A DNA stretch of 38,353 nt, taken from a virus. The notes under the pieces were generated by a model that worked only from the letters and a program-made list of their open reading frames with translations, did no database searches and was not told where the DNA came from. A program made the position numbers and the translations under genes. Location of the stretch: positions 1 through 38,353 of the IMG/VR virus record IMGVR_UViG_3300042559_001243. One strand, given 5' to 3'. Below, piece by piece: positions 8,003 through 16,783 of the stretch; positions within the stretch are counted from its first letter, which is position 1; each line of letters starts with the position of its first letter.

Positions 8003-10572
8003 CAGTTACTCACTGTAAAATACGGGACAACTAATTGTATATAACACGGGAACGGAACATCTTGAACAAAAATTACTCGTTTTGATTTTGACCATGTACC
8101 ATCTCGCGCATCAACGGTCTCGTTGGCGTATTTTACTTTGATGTCTCCCGTAAACGGAAGCGGCGGTCTGTCCATCTGCATGTTAGCGGTTCGAGCTTCA
8201 ATCTGGTTTAACCTATAGCGGCTTGTCCCATAGCGCACGTACATCGAATTTAAGAACCGAAGCCCTACTTCGTAAAGAGATTTGGGTTTTGTTTGTGATA
8301 CCCCCGTTGTGCCCCCGCCCTCAAGCTCGTTTGTTTCCACCTCTCCCGTGTAGGGCAAACCAATATGAAAAACAGACGCTTGCCTTTCCAAAGTAACCAC
8401 ACCGCCAGTCACGACAACTTGCGGGTGCTGGCCGCCATCGGCAACAACCGATACTGTTTTGCCCTCAAGGTGCATCAAGCCACCAACAGCATTAGTTGTG
8501 ATGTACCATTCCCCAGCGGGTATAGCTGTCACACTGTTAAACGCTTCCACAATAGTACAGGTGACGCTTGTGGAACTGTTATAGGCGGTAATTATAGCAA
8601 CCCCTGTTTCGTACCCGGTAACGCTTTTGCGGATAATCTCTGAACCCACCATGTCCGCTGTGAACACACTGCCAGCGGCCGTAAACACTATTCCGGTGCC
8701 CGTGGTCGCGCCCGGTGTTATTGCTTGTGTAGCAAAGACAGAACCGTCGTATGTGACCGCAGAATCAAGGTAAACGTATTGTTTCTGGGCTTCATAGGTT
8801 GCTCTGGCAAAGGCGGCTTTATCGGCGGCTTCATCCCCGGTAAAGAAATCTTCCCGCATCGGATAAACGATTGTATCGGCCATGTACTCTACATTGTACC
8901 TATCAACGCCGTTGATTGTTCTTTTTATGCACGCCCATAGCTGCCCGTCATCGTGTAGCCGTGTTTGGCTGCACACGCTTTTAAAATCTCCGTCGGTTGA
9001 ATGAAGGTGCCAGCCGCTTATGCTTTCCGTGCTGCTGGTTGTCATCCCCACTAGCTTTCCGTCTTCCCGCACCGCCCACAGAATATCGTTGCTGCCCTCA
9101 ACGTAATCAAACTGCGATATTCCCTCATAGGTGAGATGTTCTGAAATCTCGTTTCTATTTACGGGGACATATCTGTCTTGTTCTAGGCTGTACTCAAAAG
9201 AGCGCATTGTGCTTTTATCGCCCTGCAAATAATACAAAAGAGAACCCCGGCCTATAGGGTTAATGTCGTCGACGCCGTAACTGTTGGTTGGTTTAATTGC
9301 AAGACTCGAAGGCGTAACAATATTATCAATACCACTTGTTGCAAAAAGTACGTCGTTTGTTGCTCCAATAGTGAGGAACTTATCGGTTCCGGCCAGCCAT
9401 TCAATCTTTGCGGCCCCGTAAATTTGATACTCAATTCCTTCGTTTGCTTCTGGTTGCGCCCCGGGAGACAAATCAATCTGCAAAGTAAAATCATCTAGAT
9501 TCCCAGCGTTACTGCCAAAAAGCGTGTTGGGTTCATTTGTGCTGCCCCCATAAAAAAGCCGCCGATCATAGAATCCCACCGCGCCGGGGTAAGTCCCAGC
9601 GGATAAAAACGGTGCCGCCGCTGACGAGACTTTCCTGACGATACCCCCGCCCGTGTACGCCGCATAGCCAGACGAATCTAAGCCAACAAGCTGAAACGTG
9701 TTTGCACCCGTGTTGACAGCGGCAATGGTAAATTCCCGCTCGTTAATTTCGGTCATGCCCGTGGCACTGTTAATAAAAACCGTGTCACCATTAACAAAAG
9801 AATCGCTCCCGGTGTAGGTCAACACAGCCGGGTTAGCCAATGTCACCGCGCTAATAACCTGTGCGTTTTGCCGTGTTTTCCGTATGGGGGAATGATCGGC
9901 GAACGTCCAGCTTGTGGGGCTGGTGTACGTTAGCTTTTTTGGCGGGTATGAAGGGTGGGCGATGTAAAGTACGTTTTTTTCTTGGGCAAACTTTAACGCC
10001 TCAAGGTCTGCGGTTGCATAAGTAGTGACGATCTCCATCACCTTCTCAATAGTGCCCCCAGACGTATAGGCCGGGAATGCCGTTGAGTTTACTCCTGCAA
10101 GCTCAAACGTGTTTGCACCGACGTTGACGTTGGCAACGATATACTCATTGTCGTTTAGGTTGGTCATGCCGGAAATATTGCCCAGCAATACACTGTCGCC
10201 ATTGGCAAAGGTGTCTGCGCCGCTGTAGGTGACAACGGCGGGGTTAGCTTGCGTAATCCCGGTAATATTCTGCGCCGCAAAGCGTACCTGACCGTTGTTT
10301 CGGTAGAACCGGATAGCGTTTTGCGTAAACTCCAGCGTGAAACTTGCACTGTCAATAAACCTGAATTTATACAGCCACGCGGGCTGATTGTTCTTTGTCT
10401 GGGCTGCGTAGTAAAACCCAGGTCTGAAGAACACACCCCCAGCGGCTTCGACAATGAAGTTTCTTACCCGCCGCGCCCCTTTGTAGGTTATTTGGAGATC
10501 GTGCCTAGCGTAGAATTTAGGCGCGATTTCTCCAGCGGAAAAATCCGGTTGTGACGTGTTGACGCTAACCAT
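8002..10572 (-). CDS. tail nozzle / tail tubular protein B (T7 gp12-like)
   Basis: 856 residues. The start (VNTSQPDFSAGEIAPKFYAR, then Y-GARRVRNF and the GGVFFRPGF segment) is diagnostic of podoviral tail tubular protein B, which forms the nozzle below the gp11-type gatekeeper ring. Two related blocks of about 76 residues at 102-178 and 238-314 share the order ANPAVxTYxGxDxFxNGDxVxxxxxxGMTxxNxxE...GANTFxLxGxxS, and resemble the FCCH-like domains annotated in many phage nozzles. The gene overlaps the upstream tail tube A gene by 8 bp and the downstream GNAT gene by one base. The role call is firm; the function of the duplicated domains is not known. Confidence 0.9.
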   Translation of the reverse strand: MVSVNTSQPDFSAGEIAPKFYARHDLQITYKGARRVRNFIVEAAGGVFFRPGFYYAAQTKNNQPAWLYKFRFIDSASFTLEFTQNAIRFYRNNGQVRFAAQNITGITQANPAVVTYSGADTFANGDSVLLGNISGMTNLNDNEYIVANVNVGANTFELAGVNSTAFPAYTSGGTIEKVMEIVTTYATADLEALKFAQEKNVLYIAHPSYPPKKLTYTSPTSWTFADHSPIRKTRQNAQVISAVTLANPAVLTYTGSDSFVNGDTVFINSATGMTEINEREFTIAAVNTGANTFQLVGLDSSGYAAYTGGGIVRKVSSAAAPFLSAGTYPGAVGFYDRRLFYGGSTNEPNTLFGSNAGNLDDFTLQIDLSPGAQPEANEGIEYQIYGAAKIEWLAGTDKFLTIGATNDVLFATSGIDNIVTPSSLAIKPTNSYGVDDINPIGRGSLLYYLQGDKSTMRSFEYSLEQDRYVPVNRNEISEHLTYEGISQFDYVEGSNDILWAVREDGKLVGMTTSSTESISGWHLHSTDGDFKSVCSQTRLHDDGQLWACIKRTINGVDRYNVEYMADTIVYPMREDFFTGDEAADKAAFARATYEAQKQYVYLDSAVTYDGSVFATQAITPGATTGTGIVFTAAGSVFTADMVGSEIIRKSVTGYETGVAIITAYNSSTSVTCTIVEAFNSVTAIPAGEWYITTNAVGGLMHLEGKTVSVVADGGQHPQVVVTGGVVTLERQASVFHIGLPYTGEVETNELEGGGTTGVSQTKPKSLYEVGLRFLNSMYVRYGTSRYRLNQIEARTANMQMDRPPLPFTGDIKVKYANETVDARDGTWSKSKRVIFVQDVPFPCYIQLVVPYFTVSN

Positions 10573-11200
10573 TAAAATAGTGCCGGGTAGTATCGCGCAC
10601 GCCTAGAGAACGTCGTGCGTTGCGGTTAACACTAACTCGCCTGACTTCTGGCGGGTGCTCTTGGCCGTCAATGCCCGTCGCGTTCTTGATCAAGGTTTTG
10701 CGGATAGCACTAAGCCGCTCAATGTTGGAATTGTTCTGCGTGATCGAGTACGCAAGAGACAGGGCAATTTCTACTGCAAGAAGCTGAATAAAAATATTAT
10801 CAAAAGCCAAAACATTTTCTACATCAGAAATGTAAATTATCCGGCACACGGTAGCATCGGAATAACGCAGCATAATGCTTTTGTTTTCAAAGAAATAATC
10901 TGAAGCCGCGTAGATCATATCGTCTTCGTTTACCACCCGCAGCAGCCTGATAAAATCAGCGGTGACGGGAAAGGCGGCGGCGGCACCAAACAGAGGGATT
11001 GTTGAACTTGCGCTCAATTCTGCTCTTTTTATGGCAAAATTCCACGGGTGCATTCTAAGCAACATCCGGCGGTTAACGTCATACCACCGAGCGCATTTTT
11101 CCTCGGTGCTTGTCTGAGGTGAAGATATATCCGAAACAAAACCGCCTTGGAGTAAATCCAAGGCCATGTTGCAGATGTCTGTTGATGATGTGACCGCCAT
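10565..11200 (-). CDS. tail tubular protein A / gatekeeper (T7 gp11-like)
   Basis: 211 residues, the normal length for this family. Recognisable features are ICNMALDLLQGG at the start, then ARWYDVNRRMLLRMHPWNFA, which is the family signature (the R-x-x-L-R-x-H-P-W-N-F-A motif), and a helical C-terminal half with IALSLAYSITQN. It forms a dodecameric ring between portal and nozzle. An AAAGGGGG ribosome-binding site precedes the ATG, and just upstream of that lies a strong hairpin at 11214-11244. It overlaps the nozzle gene. Confidence 0.9.
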   Translation of the reverse strand: MAVTSSTDICNMALDLLQGGFVSDISSPQTSTEEKCARWYDVNRRMLLRMHPWNFAIKRAELSASSTIPLFGAAAAFPVTADFIRLLRVVNEDDMIYAASDYFFENKSIMLRYSDATVCRIIYISDVENVLAFDNIFIQLLAVEIALSLAYSITQNNSNIERLSAIRKTLIKNATGIDGQEHPPEVRRVSVNRNARRSLGVRDTTRHYFNG

Positions 11201-11213
11201 TAAACCCCCTTTG

Positions 11214-11244
11214 CGGCCAGCAGGAAGTTATCCCCTACTGGCCG
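11214..11244 (-). terminator. strong hairpin between surface-protein gene and tail tube A
   Basis: An 11-bp stem with one T-G pair (11214-11224 with 11234-11244, arms CGGCCAGCAGG and CCTACTGGCCG) closes a 9-base loop. It lies between the gene ending at 11255 and the ribosome-binding site of the gene starting at 11200. No T-run follows on either strand, so it is not a typical intrinsic terminator. It may instead protect the 3' end of the abundant capsid/decoration mRNA, or act as a weak attenuator that lowers tail expression. Confidence 0.5.
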
Positions 11245-11254
11245 GGCGCGAAGT

Positions 11255-11746
11255 TTAGTTAAAAACAAAAATACCTCTGACGCGGATGGTTCCGGCAGCG
11301 GTTCCTACCGTGGTAGCGGTAAGAGCGATGTCGTAAGAATCATCAGGGTTAGTAGCCCCAGAAAGAGAAGCCAGCGTACGGACTTCGCCCAACGTCAAAG
11401 CCCCAAGCCCGACGTTGTTAGCCGTATCAATTGTTCTTGCTGTAGCCATTGAAACTGCCGAAGCCAAAGCCGCAGCGCTTACTACTGCGCCAAGGTTAGC
11501 ACGATACAGGCCTAAACTATAGGAAGTGCCCCCCGTGATTGCAGTATTATGCACTTCAATACTGACCGGGACGGCGTTAGAGGGTACAGAAGCAAAAACG
11601 CGGAAAATACTTCCGTCATCGTCTGCGGCTGCCACACTAACGGTTGAGACAAGAATGAACGGCTCCGAACCAGAGCCTACTTTGTAGGCTTCGGTTTTTT
11701 TGTTCAAAACAAGGTTAGCATCTGTGTATTTATTTTCTACGGGCAT
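11255..11746 (-). CDS. beta-rich virion surface protein, possible head decoration or fibre
   Basis: 163 residues. After a short polar start (MPVENKYTDANLVLNKK) the chain is made of alternating small and beta-branched residues (V, T, A, S, G), as in capsid decoration or head fibre proteins. It lies two genes after the major capsid protein and before tail tube A, the usual place for capsid-associated proteins. I do not recognise a named family. It and the 150-residue upstream neighbour have similar composition and may act together. Confidence 0.5.
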   Translation of the reverse strand: MPVENKYTDANLVLNKKTEAYKVGSGSEPFILVSTVSVAAADDDGSIFRVFASVPSNAVPVSIEVHNTAITGGTSYSLGLYRANLGAVVSAAALASAVSMATARTIDTANNVGLGALTLGEVRTLASLSGATNPDDSYDIALTATTVGTAAGTIRVRGIFVFN

Positions 11747-11769
11747 GGTAATAACTCCTGTGAATAATG

Positions 11770-12222
11770 TTAAACGGTTGCACTAAAGACGGTGACGGCA
11801 GTGCCAGAACCAACAGCGTTAATCTTAACTCTGAACAAGCCAGCAGCCACGTCTTCAATCTCAACGTAGGAACCGCGTAAACCACCTTGAGTGGTGGCGT
11901 TAAAAGTAATGGTGTCTGATGTTGCGGTTGTTGGAAACGCACCATGAGATGTAGCTGCAACTACAGCCAAGCCCTGCATTACGTCTGTTGAGTTGGCAAC
12001 ACGGATGATAATAGAGCCAGAGGTTTGACTAACAGATGAGAAAAAGCAGTAATTGTTGCCCGTCCCAGTAGCCGCCGGGAGAACATAAGTGCCCCCGGTA
12101 GCAATATTGAGAAGAATCAACCGTCCTGCATGTTGCACGGCATTGAGAGTAAGAGCCGCACCAGCAAGAATGGTTGGCCTGTTCTCAAGGGCTGTAAGCC
12201 TTTTGTAAATGTTAAGAGACAT
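11770..12222 (-). CDS. beta-rich virion protein downstream of the capsid gene
   Basis: 150 residues. The short N-terminal helix (MSLNIYKRLTALENRPTIL) is followed by LTLNAVQHAGRLILLN and repeated G/T/S/V beta strands. A short helix that could trimerise, followed by a beta domain, is typical of head fibres or decoration proteins. The TGGAGGGATG site gives strong translation, as expected for a structural protein made in many copies. It starts 14 bp after the capsid stop. The exact role is inferred from place and composition. Confidence 0.5.
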   Translation of the reverse strand: MSLNIYKRLTALENRPTILAGAALTLNAVQHAGRLILLNIATGGTYVLPAATGTGNNYCFFSSVSQTSGSIIIRVANSTDVMQGLAVVAATSHGAFPTTATSDTITFNATTQGGLRGSYVEIEDVAAGLFRVKINAVGSGTAVTVFSATV

Positions 12223-12236
12223 GGTTCATCCCTCCA

Positions 12237-13112
12237 TTAAGCCGTAGTCGTTACACGTTGGACTTTTTTGCCCTCGGTGCGAACCGCGCCAATTTCCAAT
12301 GTAACAATAACTTGGTATGTTTCATGTACATCAGTTCGTTTTTCAATTTCAACGGTCATTTCTTGCGAGATACCCAGCGCAATCCCGTCCTGCGCCATAG
12401 CAATCAATTGCCGTTGGCTTGAGGCTACAGGGATAATTGGAAGCGTTGCGTTCGCAGCAAAAACAACAATATCCATGCCAAGGGCTTGGGTAATGCGGCC
12501 TTTTTCAACAACAAAGTTTCTGGAAAAATCACCAGAGGTAAGCTCATTCTCCCGCATCAAGCGGGTGTGCTCAATCCCGGTCATGCCGATGGCAATTCGC
12601 TCATTGTCTTCAATGTCGTTGTCAATGAAGTTTTGCTTGATTTCCAACAGTTTCTCATAGGTTAACCCGGCAGTTGCGTCTACAGTGATGCCGCCGTCGT
12701 TGGCGTATGTAACCGTGGTTGCAAAATCTCGGCCTGTTGCAATGTCCGCAAAAGCCGACTGCTGAATAATTCGGTCATATTGACGAAGAGCAGCGTTAGC
12801 AACTGCATTAGCGTAGTTGTTTCTAGGATCAACAAGCATCCCGCGAACATCAGACTTATCAATAGGAAGAACGCACGTAAAGCGTTTCCGGTTAAGCCTA
12901 CGGCGGGTGTGTTCAATATCATCAAACACCACTTTAGGAGAACGCCCTTGCAGTTCCCGCATCTCGACGGTACCAAGGCCATCATAGGCCAAGAGGTCGC
13001 CCGTCATCATAAGTGGTTTAATGTATGGGCGATACCGTGCGCTTTTTTGCTGCGCGGCCACATGCACCATCTCGCTAAATTGCGTTACTAATGCTGGATC
13101 AATAGTCGTCAT
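12237..13112 (-). CDS. major capsid protein (HK97-type fold expected)
   Basis: 291 residues. It follows the scaffold gene. Recognisable pieces include VHVAAQQKSARYRPYIKP, FDDIEHTRRRLNRKRF and DIATGRDFATTVTYANDG, which match a podoviral capsid family (Phage_capsid_2-like) seen with this type of portal. The C-terminal part (IEKRTDVHETYQVIVTLEIGAVRTEGKKVQRV) has the strand pattern of a P-domain. It forms the icosahedral shell. It is preceded by a 137-bp gap with a hairpin near the scaffold stop, which may set expression apart from the scaffold. Confidence 0.82.
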   Translation of the reverse strand: MTTIDPALVTQFSEMVHVAAQQKSARYRPYIKPLMMTGDLLAYDGLGTVEMRELQGRSPKVVFDDIEHTRRRLNRKRFTCVLPIDKSDVRGMLVDPRNNYANAVANAALRQYDRIIQQSAFADIATGRDFATTVTYANDGGITVDATAGLTYEKLLEIKQNFIDNDIEDNERIAIGMTGIEHTRLMRENELTSGDFSRNFVVEKGRITQALGMDIVVFAANATLPIIPVASSQRQLIAMAQDGIALGISQEMTVEIEKRTDVHETYQVIVTLEIGAVRTEGKKVQRVTTTA

Positions 13113-13227
13113 TGGAATGCCTCATGATTGCTGGAATGGTTGAACGAAATATTTTCTATCGTCCCCGGTATCCAACAATATGGGCGGGTTATTAACCTCG
13201 TGGGCGCAAAGCGGTGTCCACTACAAA

Positions 13228-13250
13228 ACGGCTTATAGTATAAAAGCCGT
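13228..13250 (-). terminator. hairpin at the end of the scaffold gene
   Basis: A 7-bp inverted repeat (ACGGCTT and AAGCCGT, loop of 9 bases) starts at the scaffold stop codon and is followed on the minus strand by TTTTG. The T-run is too short for an efficient intrinsic terminator. It may be a partial terminator or an RNA-processing or stability element between scaffold and capsid. The rest of the gap, 13113-13227, shows no clear gene or promoter. Confidence 0.4.
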
Positions 13251-14071
13251 CAATTTGCAAGCCCTAGTTTTTTATCAAATTCTCTTAGCTTGTTAATTGT
13301 TTCTCTGTATTTTGGATTGAATGGGTCTCTTGCTTCTGGTGACATCCGCAAGGCAGCAGCCTCTTTGTGTAGGTCACCAATACTGATATTGTTAACACTT
13401 TTTGTTCCGTCTGGCAATTTTCCTTCTGCCCCATATTCTTTTCTAATTTTGTTTATCTCATCGTGCAGACTGTTGGCCATTGCAATAATGCCAACAAGCG
13501 CATCGGGGTTGTTGGCGGCCTTTTGTAGGCTTGCACGGACGCTTTCAGGAACGTGCTTAACAATCATATCTTCGGCAATGCCTTGCGCGACGGTGGCTTT
13601 GTCTCCAAACTGCGCTTTTAGTTGCTCGTCAAACTTTTGGTTCAGCGTCTGCTCATTGCGCTTGGCCGCATCAGTCTCTGATTTAATGTACGCCTTCCAT
13701 AGTTGGTCGGCTTGCTTTTGAGGCAACCCAGCATCAAACATGAGCTGCTGTGCCAGTTTCTTGGCTTCGTCAAGGTTAGCGCCTTCCGGCAAACCTTCCA
13801 CGTCGCTGAATGTGTATTTGTCGGCAGACTCTGGCCGGGCGATGTTATAATATTTATTCCATTCCTCATCGGGGGCATCAGAGGCGGGTAAGCCAACAGG
13901 CTTTTTCCCCAACAAGGATTGTGCGTTATCCAATGTTTTCCACAGGTCATCCGGTGTCTTGATTTTCTCAACCCAGCCTCGTGCCTTGTATTCTTCCGGC
14001 ACAGTAAAGGACGGCGTTGGCGGTGTCTCTGTCGCAGGGGTTACGGGTTGCGCTGTGGTTTCTGTGGTCAT
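13250..14071 (-). CDS. capsid scaffolding protein
   Basis: 273 residues, acidic, Pro/Thr-rich at the start (residues 1-25), then mostly charged helices rich in A, K, E, D and Q. The segment PEEYKARGWVEKIKTPDDLWKTLDNAQSLLGKK is a signature of podoviral scaffold proteins. The C-terminus (FNPKYRETINKLREFDKKLGL) is a basic helix of the kind that binds coat protein. Placed between portal-linked genes and the capsid gene. It overlaps the upstream gene by 4 bp. It guides procapsid assembly and is not expected in mature virions. Confidence 0.85.
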   Translation of the reverse strand: MTTETTAQPVTPATETPPTPSFTVPEEYKARGWVEKIKTPDDLWKTLDNAQSLLGKKPVGLPASDAPDEEWNKYYNIARPESADKYTFSDVEGLPEGANLDEAKKLAQQLMFDAGLPQKQADQLWKAYIKSETDAAKRNEQTLNQKFDEQLKAQFGDKATVAQGIAEDMIVKHVPESVRASLQKAANNPDALVGIIAMANSLHDEINKIRKEYGAEGKLPDGTKSVNNISIGDLHKEAAALRMSPEARDPFNPKYRETINKLREFDKKLGLAN

Positions 14072-14364
14072 GGTTTTGTCCTCTCGCTAGGATTAACTGG
14101 CTTCAGGCCAGTCTTCTTTTCAGCCCCTCGACGGTAGCCAAATTCTATATCAATCAAATGCTCATTGCGTATAAACCCGCGCAAGTACAGGTATGCCCGG
14201 CGCAAGACAGCGTTTGCGTAAGTCTGCTCGATAGAGTCATTGACGGCAATATCTTTGTTAAATCCTGAATATTCGCACAAACAAGCAAGCACAATCTGCC
14301 CGTCGGTGGTGGCGGCAACCCTGTTGATTGCCTCTCTGAATGATTCCTCGGTAACGATTATCAT
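14068..14364 (-). CDS. Bbp19-like small phage protein
   Basis: 98 residues. The pattern FREAINRVAATTDGQIVLACLCEYSGF, then ANAVLRRAYLYLRGFI, resembles the Bbp19-type family found between portal and scaffold in many podoviruses. Function is not established; it is assumed to act in head assembly. It overlaps both neighbours by 4 bp, so it is translationally coupled to portal and scaffold. Confidence 0.6.
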   Translation of the reverse strand: MIIVTEESFREAINRVAATTDGQIVLACLCEYSGFNKDIAVNDSIEQTYANAVLRRAYLYLRGFIRNEHLIDIEFGYRRGAEKKTGLKPVNPSERTKP

Positions 14365-16049
14365 TGGCCTTTAACCCTTGCTTCTGCATTGGCGGCTTTT
14401 TCTGCAATCGTTGCCAGTTGCTCTCCAGCGGCTAAACCCTGTTGTTGCTGCATCTGCTGCTGTTTTGCGGCTTGTGATGCCTCAAATTCTTCTTCTGTTT
14501 TTAATACGTTGCTAATGCCTCTAATTTTGAAAAATTCTTCTTGGATTTTCTTTGTATTAATGCGCTCCATAAGTTCAGGATTAACCTGATAGTTGTTTGC
14601 CGCAATGGTCAAAGCTTCAATCATGGCCCGGTATTGGTCTGCGCTGTAAGCAAGGGCTGCCCGTGTCTTGTAGTTTATTTTGTATATATCCTTACCTTCA
14701 GCCAGCTTTTTGGCAATGCTGTCCGGTAAGTATTTTGGTGTTCCGCCTTCTATGAGAATTTTCTTTTCTTCTTCTGTTCCACGGCCAACACCAAGTTTTC
14801 CACTTCTAAAAAGCAAGGAAACGCCGCGCTCAATGGCTTGCTGAAATATTTGGATTTGCCTGTTAAAGATTGGAGACGCCGAAGCAAGTTTTGTTTGATC
14901 TCGTATCTGGGCTTCACCAAGGGTCATCTCTGTGGGGTTATTTAAATCAAGAAGGCGATCAATTAAAAAATGCTGTGAGATAGATTCCCGCAGTTGCTCT
15001 AAGCGTTTTTCTGCCCACGGGATATTAGGAGGGCTGCCAATGTCAAACACCGGGTTGCCCGTTATGTTGCCGCTTGAGTTAAAAACACTAACTGTACCTG
15101 CACTAAAATCTATGCTTCCACCACCAAAATCACCATCGCTCATGACCCCTTTGGGCATGTCTAGGATTTTCTCGGTGGCAACAATCAAGGCTTCGCGCAA
15201 CGCATTTGCTTCCCTGATGTCCGGAAGTGCGTCCATTGCCGGGCTGCGTCCCATATCCTCATAGGAGAGCTTTGACCAACGCCCAATAGCGATTGGTAGC
15301 TCCCAGAACCCATCTTCTTTAAGCAAATGGCAATCTTTATAACTTAGATGACACCCATAGAACGGCATAGACTTCTGGCCTTTTTCGGCCTCTTTCTTGT
15401 CGCGCTTCTTGACGTGAAACAAAACAGGAAACATCTTATCGGTTTTGCCGTTTTTGTAAGCGTCCTGAATGAGTTTGCCGCAATTCTCTATCCCGTACTC
15501 ACCGACAATCCGCTCAACGCTCCACTCAAAGAAAATATTAAAACCGATAACAACGCCGCCTTTGCCTGTTATAGGATAGGTTTCTTTAACGGAATATGGG
15601 CTGAAAAATAAATCCGACTTTTCCCCGTCCTCGGTGCCGACACCGCTAGTGCCGAAAACAATCTGATCGTACATATACGCATCAAGAGACGCGGCAAGAT
15701 TGGCGCGTGGGTCATCAAAAGCCGCATGAACCTTTTTGTTTAGCTTAATAAAAAATGTTTTTTCTTCATCATTAATTTCATCATCATCACTAACGGGCGC
15801 AAGTTCAAAAACATTACCCGCAGAACCCGGCCACAACATTCCCAGCAATGCCGACGAGGATATTTTAGCCGCCGCCGCTCCAGTAGCATCAAAGATGCGA
15901 TCAACAAGAAATTCACCGTTTGACGGCTGCCCGGTGAAGTTCTGACGGTTCATGGCAATGTACTCGCCAAGCACTTGATACATATTGTCAAAGTTAGAAC
16001 GCCGTGATTTAGCAGCGTCAAATTCTTTCTTGAGTTTGGTATAATCCAT
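14361..16049 (-). CDS. portal protein (podoviral head-tail connector)
   Basis: 562 residues, within the usual range for T7 gp8-like portals. Recognisable parts: the N-terminal helical start with R-S-N-F, then LVDRIFDATGAAAAKISSSALLGMLWPGSA, an early-domain signature; the middle region WELPIAIGRWSKLSYEDMGRSPAMDALPDIR, highly typical of these portals; and LNNPTEMTLGEAQIRDQ in the wing. The C-terminus is Gln-rich and helical (QQQMQQQQ), fitting a barrel region. It forms the dodecameric ring through which DNA passes. It follows a Gly-rich small protein directly. Confidence 0.92.
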   Translation of the reverse strand: MDYTKLKKEFDAAKSRRSNFDNMYQVLGEYIAMNRQNFTGQPSNGEFLVDRIFDATGAAAAKISSSALLGMLWPGSAGNVFELAPVSDDDEINDEEKTFFIKLNKKVHAAFDDPRANLAASLDAYMYDQIVFGTSGVGTEDGEKSDLFFSPYSVKETYPITGKGGVVIGFNIFFEWSVERIVGEYGIENCGKLIQDAYKNGKTDKMFPVLFHVKKRDKKEAEKGQKSMPFYGCHLSYKDCHLLKEDGFWELPIAIGRWSKLSYEDMGRSPAMDALPDIREANALREALIVATEKILDMPKGVMSDGDFGGGSIDFSAGTVSVFNSSGNITGNPVFDIGSPPNIPWAEKRLEQLRESISQHFLIDRLLDLNNPTEMTLGEAQIRDQTKLASASPIFNRQIQIFQQAIERGVSLLFRSGKLGVGRGTEEEKKILIEGGTPKYLPDSIAKKLAEGKDIYKINYKTRAALAYSADQYRAMIEALTIAANNYQVNPELMERINTKKIQEEFFKIRGISNVLKTEEEFEASQAAKQQQMQQQQGLAAGEQLATIAEKAANAEARVKGQ

Positions 16050-16313
16050 TTAGGCAGTTACCCGCTTTAGGAATTTACGCCGCTGTTCGTCGTCTTCGGT
16101 GATCGCCGGGGTTACAGGGCGCACTTTCTGCGCTCCCGCTGCTGCTGCATTTTCAAGGTTAGCCTGATTTTGCGCGGCTTTATCCAGCTCTTGCCGGGCA
16201 ATTTGTTTTTGCTGTTCGCGTAACCGCTTTTGTTCTTCCTCAACAGAAGTGCCGCCGCCGCCGCCGCTACCGCCAAGCCCTGCTAATCCTGCCAAACCAC
16301 CAAAGCCAGACAT
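16050..16313 (-). CDS. small Gly-rich protein with charged helix
   Basis: 87 residues. Residues 1-22 are a glycine-rich stretch (GFGGLAGLAGLGGSGGGGG), followed by a Q/E/R/K-rich helix. It is squeezed between the GNAT gene (one-base overlap) and the portal gene (adjacent). Low complexity but with a clean reading frame. Many podoviruses carry a similar small gene before the portal. Function unknown; it may bind the portal or terminase. Confidence 0.55.
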   Translation of the reverse strand: MSGFGGLAGLAGLGGSGGGGGTSVEEEQKRLREQQKQIARQELDKAAQNQANLENAAAAGAQKVRPVTPAITEDDEQRRKFLKRVTA

Positions 16314-16783
16314 TAAAACCCCCTTAAGTTAAGAATAAATCTACCGCTGCCTATATCACAAAAATTATATTTTTTGAACAAATTAAAAAAAAGCCTTTCG
16401 TTTTTTAATCCCATGCCGTTTTCCGCCGCTGCATAAATCCAGCCACACCCATTTTCCTTAAACCCTTCAACCATGGCTCCAACAAGCATCCGCGCCGCCT
16501 TTGTTCCGCGATGACTCTGTGCAATGTAAAACATATCAAACGCACCACAAGGTTCTTTCCACCAAGTCTGCCCAAAAAACCCAAAAGAAACACCAACTAT
16601 TTTATCTTCGTCACAAACAACCACTGCTACATAGTTTTGCGCTTGAATTATATTAGCCAATGATTCCACAACTGTTTCATGGTCTATAGGAACGGCTATT
16701 CCTTGGGCGGCCTCTTTGCTATATGCGTGAATTAACAACGCTAAAGCTGGTAGATCATGCAGTGTTGGTTTACGCGCTATCAA
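16313..16783 (-). CDS. GNAT-family N-acetyltransferase
   Basis: 156 residues. The chain has the GNAT order: N-terminal strand and helix (IARKPTLHDLPALALLIHAY), VAVVVCDEDKIVGVSFGFF, then FYIAQSHRGTKAARMLVGAM, which contains the acetyl-CoA binding loop (HRGTKAA, around residues 90-96) followed by the expected helix. It overlaps the large terminase gene by 4 bp. A GNAT gene at this place is common in podoviruses, and its substrate is unknown. It may be carried in virions or modify a host protein. Confidence 0.75.
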   Translation of the reverse strand: MIARKPTLHDLPALALLIHAYSKEAAQGIAVPIDHETVVESLANIIQAQNYVAVVVCDEDKIVGVSFGFFGQTWWKEPCGAFDMFYIAQSHRGTKAARMLVGAMVEGFKENGCGWIYAAAENGMGLKNERLFFNLFKKYNFCDIGSGRFILNLRGF

